DNA of 64,000 nt from Amblyomma americanum (taxonomy: Eukaryota > Arthropoda > Arachnida > Ixodida > Ixodidae), in assembly GCF_052857255.1 (NCBI RefSeq), contig NW_027526655.1:114707-178706 (forward strand), in the 5' to 3' direction. Position numbers and translations under genes: made by a program. The notes beneath the pieces are model-generated. The model was not told the origin of the DNA and did no database searches. It saw only the letters and a program-made list of their open reading frames with translations. Positions 1 to 13,500 of this stretch are shown in pieces. Positions within the stretch are counted from its first letter, which is position 1, and each line of letters starts with the position of its first letter.

Positions 1-648
1 GCTTAATACAGCGAAACAAGCTGTTTTAGACCAAAACGAGCTAAATCACAACACATCGGTTTTACAAGTGTCCCTGTGACACGCGTCAAAACTTTTTCTC
101 TTATAACTGCGCGAAAAGCATGTATTCTTGCTTAATACAGCGAAACAAGCTGTTTTAGACCGAAACGAGCTAAATAACAACACATCGGTTTTACAAGTGT
201 TATTCTGATACGCGTCAAAACTTTTTCTCTTATAACTGCGCGAAAAGCATGTATTCTTGCTTAATACAACGAAACAAGCTGTTTTAGACCGAAACGAGCT
301 AAATCACAACACATCGGTTTTACAAGTGTCCCTGTGACACGCTTCAAAACTTTTTCTCTTATAACTGCGCGAAAAGCATGTATTCTTGCTTAATACAACG
401 AAACAAGCTGTTTTAGACCGAAACGAGCTAAATCGCAACACATCGGTTTTACAAGTGTTCCTCTGACACACGTCAAAACTTTTTTCTCTTATAACTGCGC
501 GAAAAGCATGTATTCGTGCTTAATACAACGAAACAAGTTGTTTTAGACCGAAACGAGCTAAATTTGAACACATCGGTTTTACAAGTGTCCCTGTGACACG
601 CGTCAAAACTTTTTCTCTTATAACTGCGCGAAAAGCATGTATTCTTGC
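1..648. repeat. Array start; paralogue of 6438-7085
   Basis: About five monomers in the order A, C, A, hybrid, A. The stretch aligns with 6438-7085 at a constant offset of 6437, including the distinctive ACCAAAACGAG in the first monomer and the CTGACACACG hybrid near 455-470. Homology stops near 650, where AATGCAGCG replaces AATACAGCG. The array runs off the window edge, so its left limit is unknown. Confidence 0.85.
68..82. other. Monomer-internal inverted repeat (first example)
   Basis: GTGTC, loop CCTGT, GACAC: a perfect 5-bp inverted repeat just before the ACGCGT motif, recurring in every class A monomer. In class B monomers the arms read GTGTT and GATAC, leaving two G-T wobbles on one strand. 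Monomers reading ACACGTGTCC (near 969) extend the stem to six pairs, CGTGTC with GACACG. It could be a small hairpin in a satellite transcript or a dyad for a DNA-binding protein; no function is shown by the sequence. Confidence 0.55.
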
Positions 649-3639
649 TTAATGCAGCGAAACAAGCTGTTTTAGACCGAAACGAGTTAAATCCCAACAC
701 ATCGGTTTTACAAGTGTTCCTCTGATACGCGTCAAAACTTTTCTCTTATAACTGCGCGAAAAGCATGTATTCGTGCTTAATAAATCGAAACAAGCTGTTT
801 TAGACCGAAACGAGCTGTATCTGAACGCATCGGTTTTACAAGTATCCACGTGATACTCTTCAAAACTTTTTCTCTTATAACTGCGCGAAAAGCATGTATT
901 CGTGCTTAATACAACGAATCAAGCTGTTTTAGACCGAAAAGAGCTAAATCTGAACACGTCGGTTTTACACGTGTCCCTGTGACACGCGTCAAAAATTTTT
1001 CTCTTATAACTGCGCGAAAAGCACGTATTCTTGCTTAATACAGCAAAACAAGCTGTTATAGCCCGATACGAGCTAAATCGCAACACATCGGTTTTAGAAG
1101 TGTCCCTGTGACACGCGTGAAAACTTTTTCTCTTATAACTGCGCGAAAAGCATGTATTCTTGCTTAATACAGCGAAAGAAGCTGTTTTAGACCGAAACGA
1201 GCTAAATCGCAACACATCGGTTTTACAAGTGTTCCTCTGATACGCGTCAAAACTTTTTTCTCTTATAACTGCGCGAAAAGCATGTATTCGTGCTTAGTTC
1301 AACGAAACAAGCTGTTTTAGACCGAAACGAGCTAAATCACAACACATCGGTTTTACAAGTGTTCCTCTGATACGCGTCTAAACTTTTTCTCTTATAACTG
1401 CGCGAAAAGCATGTGTTCGTGCTTAATACAACGAAACAAGCTGTTTTACACCAAAACGAGCTAGATCTGAACACATCGGTTTTACAAGTGTCCCTGTGAC
1501 ACGCGTCAAAACTTTTTCTCTTGTAACTGCGCGAAAAGCACGTATTCTTGCTTAATACAGCGAAACAAGCTGTTTTAGACCGAAACGAGCTAAATCTGAA
1601 CACATCGGTTTTACAAGTGTCCCTGTGACACGCGTCAAATCTTTTTCTCTTATACCTGCGCGAAAAGCATGTATTCGTGCTTAATACAGCGAAACAAGCT
1701 GTTTTAGACCGAAACGAGCTAAACCTGAACACGTCGGTTTTACTAGTGTCCCTGTGACACGCGTCACAACCTTTTCTCTTATAACTGCGCGAAAAGCATG
1801 TATTCTTGCTTAATACAGCGAAAAAGCTGTTTTAGACCGAAACGAGTCAAATCACAACACATCGGTTTTACAAGTGTTCCTCTAATACGCGTCAAAACTT
1901 TTTTCTTATAACTGCGCGAAAAGCATGTATTCGTGCTAATAAAACGAAACAAGCTGTTTTAGACCGAAACGAGCTGTATCTGAACGCATCGGTTTTACAA
2001 GTATCCACGTGATACTCTTCAAAACTTTTTCTCTTATAACTGCGCGAAAAGCATGTATTCGTGCTTAATACAACGAATCAAGCTGTTTTAGACCGAAACG
2101 AACTAAATCTGAACACGTCGGTTTTACACGTGTCCCTGTGACACGCGTCAAAACTTTTTCTCTTATAACTGCGCGAAAAGCACGTATTCTTGCTTAATAC
2201 AGCGAAACAAGCTGTTTTAGACCGAAACGAGCTAAATCACAACACATCGGTTTTACAAGTGTTCCTCTGATACGCGTCAAAACTTTTTTCTCTTATAACT
2301 GCGCGAAAAGCATGTATTCGTGCTTAGTCTAACGAAACAAGCTGTTTTAGACCGAAACGGGGTAAATCTGAACACATCGGTTTTACAAGTGTCCCTGTGA
2401 CACGCGTCAAAACTTTTTCTCTTATAACTGCGCGAAAAGCATGTATTCTTGCTTAATACAACGAAACAAGCTGTTTTAGATCGAAACGAGCTAAATCACA
2501 ACACATCGGTTTTAGAAGTGTCCCTGTGACACGCGTCAAAACTTTTTCTCTTATAACTGCGCGAAAAGCATGTATTCGTGCTTAGTCTAACGAAACAAGC
2601 TGTTTTAGACCGAAACGAGCTAAATCTGAACACACCGGTTTTACTAGTGTCCCTGTGACACGCGTCACAACCTTTTCTCTTATAACTGCGCGAAAAGCAT
2701 GTATTCTTGCTTAATGCAGCGAAACAAGCTGTTTTAGACCGAAACGAGTTAAATCCCAACACATCGGTTTTACAAGTGTTCCTCTGATACGCGTCAAAAC
2801 TTTTCTCTTATAACTGCGCGAAAAGCATGTATTCGTGCTTAATAAATCGAAACAAGCTGTTTTAGACCGAAACGAGCTGTATCTGAACGCATCGGTTTTA
2901 CAAGTATCCACGTGATACTCTTCAAAACTTTTTCTCTTATAACTGCGCGAAAAGCATGTATTCGTGCTTAATACAACGAATCAAGCTGTTTTAGACCGAA
3001 AAGAGCTAAATCTGAACACGTCGGTTTTACACGTGTCCCTGTGACACGCGTCAAAAATTTTTCTCTTATAACTGCGCGAAAAGCACGTATTCTTGCTTAA
3101 TACAGCAAAACAAGCTGTTATAGCCCGATACGAGCTAAATCGCAACACATCGGTTTTAGAAGTGTCCCTGTGACACGCGTGAAAACTTTTTCTCTTATAA
3201 CTGCGCGAAAAGCATGTATTCCTGCTTAATACAGCGAAACAAGCTGTTTTAGACCGAAACGAGGTAAATCTGAACACATCGGTTTTACAAGTGTCTCTGT
3301 GACACGCGTCAAAACTTTTTCTCTTATAACTGCGCGAAAAGCATGTATTCTTGCTTAATACAGCGAAACAAGCTGTTTTAGACCGAAACGAGCTAAATCA
3401 CAACACATCGGTTTTACAACTGTTCCTCTGATACGCGTCTAAACTTTTTCTCTTATAACTGCGCGAAAAGCATGTATTCGTGCTTAATACAACGAAACAA
3501 GCTGTTTTAGACCGAAACGAGGTAAATCACAACACATCGGTTTTACAAGTGTTCCTCTGATACGCGTCAAAACTTTTTCTCTTATAACTGCGCGAAAAGC
3601 ATGTATTCTTGCTTAATACAAAGAAACAAGCTGTTTTAG
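649..3639. repeat. Variant-rich satellite block with rare monomers
   Basis: This block carries monomers hardly seen elsewhere: GCTGTATCTGAACGC with the segment GTATCCACGTGATAC (842-856, 2001-2015, 2904-2918), monomers reading ACACGTGTCC, and GTTATAGCCCGATACG. About 630-1190 repeats at about 2692-3250 with an offset of 2062 (16 monomers), including the shared private changes CAGCAAAACAAG and GCGTGAAAAC. A partial third copy lies near 1920-2130. The divergence between neighbouring monomers is visibly higher than in the rest of the window, as expected for an older part of an array. Confidence 0.8.
842..856. other. Compensated inverted repeat GTATC-CACGT-GATAC
   Basis: The usual class A monomer has the inverted repeat GTGTC-CCTGT-GACAC (for example 68-82). 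Here both arms changed together (G to A at arm position 3, C to T at its partner), so a perfect 5-bp stem with a 5-base loop is kept. The same variant recurs at 2001-2015 and 2904-2918, probably by duplication and not independently. Confidence 0.6.
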
Positions 3640-6600
3640 ACCGAAACGAGCTAAATCGCAACACATCGGTTTTACAAGTGTTCCTCTGATACGCGTCAAA
3701 ACGTTTTTCTCTTATAACTGCGCGAAAAGCATGTATTCGTGCTTAGTTCAAAGAAACAAGCTGTTTTAGACCGAAACGAGGTAAATCTGAGCACATCTGT
3801 TTCACAAGTGTCCCTGTGACACGCGTCAAAACTTTTTGTCTTATAACTGCGCGAAAAGCATGTATTCTTGCTTACTACAGCGAAACAAGCTGTTTTAGAC
3901 CGAAACGAGCTAAATCACAACACATCGGTTTTACAAGTGTTCCTCTGATACGCGTCAAAACTTTTTTTCTTATAACTGCGCGAAAAGCATGTATTCGTGC
4001 TTAATACAACGAAACAAGTTTTACACCAAAACGAGCTAGATCTGAACACATCGGTTTTACAAGTGTGCCTGTGACACGCGTCAAAACTTTTTCTCTTGTA
4101 ACTGCGCGAAAAGCACGTATTCTTGCTTAATACAGCGAAACAAGCTGTTTTAGACAGAAACGAGCTAAATCAACACATCGGTTTTACAAGTGTCCCTGTG
4201 ACACGCGTCAAAACTTTTTCTTTTATACCTGCGCGAAAAGCATGTATTCGTGCTTAATACAGCCAAACTTGCTGTTTTAGACCGAAACGAGCTAAATCTG
4301 AACACATCGGTTTTACTAGTGTCCCTGTGACACGCGTCACAACCTTTTCTCTTATAACTGCGCGAAAAGCATGTATTCTTGCTTAATACAGCGAAACAAG
4401 CTGTTTTAGACCGAAACGAGCTAAATCTGAACACATCGGTTTTACTAGTGTTCCTCTGATACGCGTCAAAACTTTTTCTCCTATAACTGCGCGAAAAGCA
4501 TGTATTCGTGCTTAATACAGCGAAACAAGCTGCTTTAGACCGAAACGAGCTAAATCGCAACACATCGATTTTACAAGTGTTCCTCTGATACGCGTCAAAA
4601 CTTTTTTCTCTTATAACTGCGCGAAAAGCATGTATTCGTGCTTAGTTCAACGAAACAAGCTGTTTTAGACCGAAACGAGGTAAATCTGAGCACATCGGTT
4701 TCACAAGTGTCCCTGTGACACGCGTCAAAACTATTTCTCTTATAACTGCGCGAAAAGCACGTATTCTTGCTTAATACAGCGAAACAAGCTGTTTTAGACC
4801 TAAATCACAACACATCGGTTTTACAAGTGTTCCTCTGATACGCGTCAAAACTTTTTCTCTTATAACTGCGCGAAAAGCATGTATTCTTGCTTAATACAAA
4901 GAAACAAGCTGTTTTAGACCGAAACGAGCTAAATCGCAACACATCGGTTTTACAAGTGTTCCTCTGATACGCGTCAAAACTTTTTTCTCTTATAACTGCG
5001 CGAAAAGCATGTATTCGTGCTTAGTTCAACGAAACAAGCTGGTTTAGACCGAAACGAGGTAAATCTGAGCACATCTGTTTCACAAGTGTCCCTGTGACAC
5101 GCGTCAAAACTTTTTGTCTTATAACTGCGCGAAAAGCATGTATTCTTGCTTACTACAGCGAAACAAGCTGTTTTAGACCGAAACGAGCTAAATCACAACA
5201 CATCGGTTTTACAAGTGTTCCTCTGATACGCGTCAAAACTTTTTTTCTTATAACTGCGCGAAAAGCATGTATTCTTGCTTAATACAACGAAACAAGCTGT
5301 TTTAGACCGAAACGAGCTAAATGACAACACATCGGTTTTACAAGTGTCCCTGTGACAGGCGTCAAAACTTTTTCTCTTATAACTGCGCGAAAAGCATGTA
5401 TTCGTGCTTAGTCTAACGAAACAAGCTGTTTTAGACCGAAACGGGGTAAATCTGAACACATCGGTTTTACAAGTGTCCCTGTGACACGCGTCAAAACTTT
5501 TTCTCTTATAACTGCGCGAAAAGCATGTATTCTTGCTTAATACAGCGAAACAAGCTGTTTTAGACCGAAACGAGCTAAATCACAACACATCGGTTTTACA
5601 AGTGTTATTCTGATACGCGTCAAAACTTTTTCTCTTATAACTGCGCGAAAAGCATGTATTCTTGCTTAATACAACGAAACAAGCTGTTTTAGACCGAAAC
5701 GAGCTAAATCACAACACATCGGTTTTACAAGTGTCCCTGTGACACGCGTCAAAACTTTTTCTCTTATAACTGCGCGAAAAGCATGTATTCTTGCTTAATA
5801 CAACGAAACAAGCTGTTTTACACCAAAACGAGCTAGATCTGAACACATCGGTTTTACAAGTGTCCCTGTGACACGCTTCAAAACTGTTTCTCTTATACCT
5901 GCGCGAAAAGCATGTATTCGTGCTTAATACAGCGAAACATGCTGTTTTAGACCGAAACGAGCTAAATCTGAACACATCGGTTTTACTAGTGTCCCTGTGA
6001 CACGCGTCACAACCTTTTCTCTTATAACTGCGCAAAAAGCATGTATTCTTGCTTAATACAGCGAAACAAGCTGTTTTAGACCGAAACGAGTTAAATCACA
6101 ACACATCGGTTTTACAAGTGTTCCTCTGAACGCGTCAAAACTTTTTCTCCTTTAACTGCGCGAAAAGCATGTATTCGTGCTTAATACAGCGAAACAAGCT
6201 GTTTTAGACCGAGACGAGCTAAATCGCAACACATCGGTTTTACAAGTGTTCCTCTGATACGCGTCAAAACTTTTTTCTCTTATAACTGCGCGAAAAGCAT
6301 GTATTCGTGCTTAGTTCAACGAAACAAGCTGTTTTAGACCGAAACGAGGTAAATCTGAGCACATCGGTTTCACAAGTGTCCCTGTGACACGCGTCAAAAC
6401 TTTTTCTCTTATAACTGCGCGAAAATCACGTATTCTTGCTTAATACAGCGAAACAAGCTGTTTTAGACCAAAACGAGCTAAATCACAACACATCGGTTTT
6501 ACAAGTGTCCCTGTGACACGCGTCAAAACTTTTTCTCTTATAACTGCGCGAAAAGCATGTATTCTTGCTTAATACAGCGAAACAAGCTGTTTTAGACCGA

Positions 6601-9600
6601 AACGAGCTAAATAACAACACATCGGTTTTACAAGTGTTATTCTGATACGCGTCAAAACTTTTTCTCTTATAACTGCGCGAAAAGCATGTATTCTTGCTTA
6701 ATACAACGAAACAAGCTGTTTTAGACCGAAACGAGCTAAATCACAACACATCGGTTTTACAAGTGTCCCTGTGACACGCTTCAAAACTTTTTCTCTTATA
6801 ACTGCGCGAAAAGCATGTATTCTTGCTTAATACAACGAAACAAGCTGTTTTAGACCGAAACGAGCTAAATCGCAACACATCGGTTTTACAAGTGTTCCTC
6901 TGACACACGTCAAAACTTTTTTCTCTTATAACTGCGCGAAAAGCATGTATTCGTGCTTAATACAACGAAACAAGTTGTTTTAGACCGAAACGAGCTAAAT
7001 TTGAACACATCGGTTTTACAAGTGTCCCTGTGACACGCGTCAAAACTTTTTCTCTTATAACTGCGCGAAAAGCATGTATTCTTGCTTAATACAGCGAAAC
7101 AAGTTGTTTTAGACCGAAACGAGCTAAATCACAACACATCGGTTTTACAAGTGTTCCTCTGATACGCGTCAAAACTTTTTCTCTTATAACTGCGCGAAAA
7201 CATGTATTCTTGCTTAATACAAAGAAACAAGCTGTTTTAGACCGAAACGAGCTAAATAACAACACATCGGTTTTACAAGTGTTATTCTGATACGCCTCAA
7301 AACTTTTTCTCTTATAACTGCGCGAAAAGCATGTATTCTTGCTTAATACAACGAAACAAGCTGTTTTAGACCGAAACGAGCTAAATCACAACACATCGGT
7401 TTTACAAGTGTCCCTGTGACACGCGTCAAAACTTTTTCTCTTATAACTGCGCGAAAAGCATGTATTCTTGCTTAATACAACGAAACAAGCTGTTTTAGAC
7501 CGAAACGAGCTAAAATGCAACACATCGGTTTTACAAGTGTTCCTCTGACACACGTCAAAACTTTTTTCTCTTATAACTGCGCGAAAAGCATGTATTCGTG
7601 CTTAATACAACGAAACAAGTTGTTTTAGACCGAAACGAGCTAAATTTGAACACATCGGTTTTACAAGTGTCCCTGTGACACGCGTCAAAACTTTTTTCTT
7701 ATAACTGCGCGAAAAGCATGTATTCTTGCTTAATACAGCGAAACAAGTTGTTTTAGACCGAAACGAGCTAAATCACAACACATCGGTTTTACAAGTGTTA
7801 TTCTGATACGCGTCAAAACTTTTTCTCTTATAACTGCGCGAAAAGCATGTATTCTTGCTTAATACAACGAAACAAGCTGTTTTAGACCGAAACGAGCTAA
7901 ATCACAACACATCGGTTTTACAAGTGTCCCTGTGACACGCGTCAAAACTTTTTCTCTTATAACTGCGCGAAAAGCATGTATTCTTGCTTAATACAACGAA
8001 ACAAGCTGTTTTACACCAAAACGAGCTAGATCTGAACACATCGGTTTTACAAGTGTCCCTGTGACACGCTTCAAAACTTTTTCTCTTATACCTGCGCGAA
8101 AAGCATGTATTCGTGCTTAATACAGCGAAACATGCTGTTTTAGACCGAAACGAGCTAAATCACAACACATCGGTTTTACAAGTGTTCCTCTGATACGCGT
8201 CAAAACTTTTTTTCTTATAACTGCGCGAAAAGCATGTATTCTTGCTTAATACAACGAAACAAGCTGTTTTAGACCGAAACGAGCTAAATGACAACACAAC
8301 GGTTTTACAAGTGTCCCTGTGACAGGCGTCAAAACTTTTTCTCTTATAACTGCGCGAAAAGCATGTATTCGTGCTTAGTCTAACGAAACAAGCTGTTTTA
8401 GACCGAAACGGGGTAAATCTGAACACATCGGTTTTACAAGTGTCCCTGTGACACGCGTCAAAACTTTTTCTCTTATAACTGCGCGAAAAGCATGTATTCG
8501 TGCTTAATACAGCGAAACAAGCTGTTTTAGACCGAAACGAGCTAAATCGCAACACATCGGTTTTACAAGTGTTCCTCTGATACGCGTCAAAACTTTTTTC
8601 TCTTATAACTGCGCGAAAAGCATGTATTCGTGCTTAGTTCAACGAAACAAGCTGTTTTAGACCGAAACGAGGTAAATCTGAGCACATCGGTTTCACAAGT
8701 GTCCCTGTGACACGCGTCAAAACTTTTTCTCTTATAACTGCGCGAAAATCACGTATTCTTGCTTAATACAGCGAAACAAGCTGTTTTAGACCAAAACGAG
8801 CTAAATCACAAAACATCGGTTTTACAAGTGTCCCTGTGACACGCGTCAAAACTTTTTCTCTTATAACTGCGCGAAAAGCATGTATTCTTGCTTAATACAG
8901 CGAAACAAGCTGTTTTAGACCGAAACGAGCTAAATAACAACACATCGGTTTTACAAGTGTTATTCTGATACGCGTCAAAACTTTTTCTCTTATAACTGCG
9001 CGAAAAGCATGTATTCTTGCTTAATACAACGAAACAAGCTGTTTTAGACCGAAACGAGCTAAATCACAACACATCGGTTTTACAAGTGTCCCTGTGACAC
9101 GCGTCAAAACTTTTTCTCTTATAACTGCGCGAAAAGCATGTATTCTTGCTTAATACAACGAAACAAGCTGTTTTAGACCGAAACGAGCTAAATCGCAACA
9201 CATCGGTTTTACAAGTGTTCCTCTGATACGCGTCAAAACTTTTTTCTCTTATAACTGCGCGAAAAGCATGTATTCGTGCTTAGTTCAACGAAACAAGCTG
9301 TTTTAGACCGAAACGAGGTAAATCTGAGCACATCGGTTTCACAAGTGTCCCTGTGACACGCGTCAAAACTTTTTCTCCTATAACTGCGCGAAAATCACGT
9401 ATTCTTGCTTAATACAGCGAAACAAGCTGTTTTAGACCAAAACGAGCTAAATCACAACACATCGGTTTTACAAGTGTCCCTGTGACACGCGTCAAAACTT
9501 TTTCTCTTATAACTGCGCGAAAAGCATGTATTCTTGCTTAATACAGCGACACAAGCTGTTTTAGACCGAAACGAGCTAAATAACAACACATCGGTTTTAC

Positions 9601-10598
9601 AAGTGTTATTCTGATACGCGTCAAAACTTTTTCTCTTATAACTGCGCGAAAAGCATGTATTCTTGCTTAATACAACGAAACAAGCTGTTTTAGACCGAAA
9701 CGAGCTAAATCACAACACATCGGTTTTACAAGTGTTCCTCTGATACGCTTCAAAACTTTTTCTCCTTTAACTGCGCGAAAAGCATGTATTCGTGCTTAAT
9801 ACAGCGAAACAAGCTGTTTTAGACCGAAACGAGCTAAATCGCAACACATCGGTTTTACAAGTGTTCCTCTGATACGCGTCAAAACTTTTTTCTCTTATAA
9901 CTGCGCGAAAAGCATGTATTCGTGCTTAGTTCAACGAAACAAGCTGTTTTAGACCGAAACGAGGTAAATCTGAGCACATCGGTTTCACAAGTGTCCCTGT
10001 GACACGCGTCAAAACTTTTTCTCCTATAACTGCGCGAAAATCACGTATTCTTGCTTAATACAGCGAAACAAGCTGTTTTAGACCAAAACGAGCTAAATCA
10101 CAACACATCGGTTTTACAAGTGTCCCTGTGACACGCGTCAAAACTTTTTCTCTTATAACTGCGCGAAAAGCACGTATTCTTGCTTAATACAGCGACACAA
10201 GCTGTTTTAGACCGAAACGAGCTAAATAACAACACATCGGTTTTACAAGTGTTATTCTGATACGCGTCAAAACTTTTTCTCTTATAACTGCGCGAAAAGC
10301 ATGTATTCTTGCTTAATACAACGAAACAAGCTGTTTTAGACCGAAACGAGCTAAATCACAACACATCGGTTTTACAAGTGTCCCTGTGACACGCGTCAAA
10401 ACTTTTTCTCTTATAACTGCGCGAAAAGCATGTATTCTTGCTTAATACAACGAAACAAGCTGTTTTAGACCGAAACGAGCTAAATCGCAACACATCGGTT
10501 TTACAAGTGTTCCTCTGACACACGTCAAAACTTTTTTCTCTTATAACTGCGCGAAAAGCATGTATTCGTGCTTAATACAACGAAACAAGTTGTTTTAG
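3640..10598. repeat. 6.96-kb segmental unit, copy 1
   Basis: From about 3640 the sequence recurs at +6959 with near identity through 6175, then at +6700/6701 up to about 10610. Private markers are shared: AAAACGTTTTTCTC at 3697 and 10656, a 9-bp deletion (TTTTAGACC joined to TAAATCAC) at 4800/4801 and 11759/11760, a 2-bp deletion in AAATCAACACATCGG near 4168 and 11127, and AAAACATCGG near 8819 and 15520. Contains only satellite monomers. Confidence 0.85.
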
Positions 10599-13500
10599 AC
10601 CGAAACGAGCTAAATCGCAACACATCGGTTTTACAAGTGTTCCTCTGATACGCGTCAAAACGTTTTTCTCTTATAACTGCGCGAAAAGCATGTATTCGTG
10701 CTTAGTTCAAAGAAACAAGCTGTTTTAGACCGAAACGAGGTAAATCTGAGCACATCTGTTTCACAAGTGTCCCTGTGACACGCGTCAAAACTTTTTGTCT
10801 TATAACTGCGCGAAAAGCATGTATTCTTGCTTACTACAGCGAAACAAGCTGTTTTAGACCGAAACGAGCTAAATCACAACACATCGGTTTTACAAGTGTT
10901 CCTCTGATACGCGTCAAAACTTTTTTTCTTATAACTGCGCGAAAAGCATGTATTCGTGCTTAATACAACGAAACAAGTTTTACACCAAAACGAGCTAGAT
11001 CTGAACACATCGGTTTTACAAGTGTGCCTGTGACACGCGTCAAAACTTTTTCTCTTGTAACTGCGCGAAAAGCACGTATTCTTGCTTAATACAGCGAAAC
11101 AAGCTGTTTTAGACAGAAACGAGCTAAATCAACACATCGGTTTTACAAGTGTCCCTGTGACACGCGTCAAAACTTTTTCTTTTATACCTGCGCGAAAAGC
11201 ATGTATTCGTGCTTAATACAGCCAAACTTGCTGTTTTAGACCGAAACGAGCTAAATCTGAACACATCGGTTTTACTAGTGTCCCTGTGACACGCGTCACA
11301 ACCTTTTCTCTTATAACTGCGCGAAAAGCATGTATTCTTGCTTAATACAGCGAAACAAGCTGTTTTAGACCGAAACGAGCTAAATCTGAACACATCGGTT
11401 TTACTAGTGTTCCTCTGATACGCGTCAAAACTTTTTCTCCTATAACTGCGCGAAAAGCATGTATTCGTGCTTAATACAGCGAAACAAGCTGCTTTAGACC
11501 GAAACGAGCTAAATCGCAACACATCGATTTTACAAGTGTTCCTCTGATACGCGTCAAAACTTTTTTCTCTTATAACTGCGCGAAAAGCATGTATTCGTGC
11601 TTAGTTCAACGAAACAAGCTGTTTTAGACCGAAACGAGGTAAATCTGAGCACATCGGTTTCACAAGTGTCCCTGTGACACGCGTCAAAACTATTTCTCTT
11701 ATAACTGCGCGAAAAGCACGTATTCTTGCTTAATACAGCGAAACAAGCTGTTTTAGACCTAAATCACAACACATCGGTTTTACAAGTGTTCCTCTGATAC
11801 GCGTCAAAACTTTTTCTCTTATAACTGCGCGAAAAGCATGTATTCTTGCTTAATACAAAGAAACAAGCTGTTTTAGACCGAAACGAGCTAAATCGCAACA
11901 CATCGGTTTTACAAGTGTTCCTCTGATACGCGTCAAAACTTTTTTCTCTTATAACTGCGCGAAAAGCATGTATTCGTGCTTAGTTCAACGAAACAAGCTG
12001 GTTTAGACCGAAACGAGGTAAATCTGAGCACATCTGTTTCACAAGTGTCCCTGTGACACGCGTCAAAACTTTTTGTCTTATAACTGCGCGAAAAGCATGT
12101 ATTCTTGCTTACTACAGCGAAACAAGCTGTTTTAGACCGAAACGAGCTAAATCACAACACATCGGTTTTACAAGTGTTCCTCTGATACGCGTCAAAACTT
12201 TTTTTCTTATAACTGCGCGAAAAGCATGTATTCTTGCTTAATACAACGAAACAAGCTGTTTTAGACCGAAACGAGCTAAATGACAACACATCGGTTTTAC
12301 AAGTGTCCCTGTGACAGGCGTCAAAACTTTTTCTCTTATAACTGCGCGAAAAGCATGTATTCGTGCTTAGTCTAACGAAACAAGCTGTTTTAGACCGAAA
12401 CGGGGTAAATCTGAACACATCGGTTTTACAAGTGTCCCTGTGACACGCGTCAAAACTTTTTCTCTTATAACTGCGCGAAAAGCATGTATTCTTGCTTAAT
12501 ACAGCGAAACAAGCTGTTTTAGACCGAAACGAGCTAAATCACAACACATCGGTTTTACAAGTGTTATTCTGATACGCGTCAAAACTTTTTCTCTTATAAC
12601 TGCGCGAAAAGCATGTATTCTTGCTTAATACAACGAAACAAGCTGTTTTAGACCGAAACGAGCTAAATCACAACACATCGGTTTTACAAGTGTCCCTGTG
12701 ACACGCGTCAAAACTTTTTCTCTTATAACTGCGCGAAAAGCATGTATTCTTGCTTAATACAACGAAACAAGCTGTTTTACACCAAAACGAGCTAGATCTG
12801 AACACATCGGTTTTACAAGTGTCCCTGTGACACGCTTCAAAACTGTTTCTCTTATACCTGCGCGAAAAGCATGTATTCGTGCTTAATACAGCGAAACATG
12901 CTGTTTTAGACCGAAACGAGCTAAATCTGAACACATCGGTTTTACTAGTGTCCCTGTGACACGCGTCACAACCTTTTCTCTTATAACTGCGCAAAAAGCA
13001 TGTATTCTTGCTTAATACAGCGAAACAAGCTGTTTTAGACCGAAACGAGTTAAATCACAACACATCGGTTTTACAAGTGTTCCTCTGAACGCGTCAAAAC
13101 TTTTTCTCCTTTAACTGCGCGAAAAGCATGTATTCTTGCTTAATACAGCGAAACAAGCTGTTTTAGACCAAAACGAGCTAAATCACAACACATCGGTTTT
13201 ACAAGTGTCCCTGTGACACGCGTCAAAACTTTTTCTCTTATAACTGCGCGAAAAGCATGTATTCTTGCTTAATACAGCGAAACAAGCTGTTTTAGACCGA
13301 AACGAGCTAAATAACAACACATCGGTTTTACAAGTGTTATTCTGATACGCGTCAAAACTTTTTCTCTTATAACTGCGCGAAAAGCATGTATTCTTGCTTA
13401 ATACAACGAAACAAGCTGTTTTAGACCGAAACGAGCTAAATCACAACACATCGGTTTTACAAGTGTCCCTGTGACACGCTTCAAAACTTTTTCTCTTATA

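Noticed and set aside
1..129. CENP-B box in the monomer
   Set aside because: TTCG occurs in the minus strand, but the required A and CGGG at fixed spacing do not follow. Absence of the box does not exclude a centromeric role.
3816..4004. Recurring plus-strand 62-codon frames (3816, 5094, 10775, 12053, 19413, 27249 and others)
   Set aside because: The same peptide arises wherever the same monomer pair occurs. It is the opposite-strand counterpart of the satellite frames and starts on a non-ATG codon.
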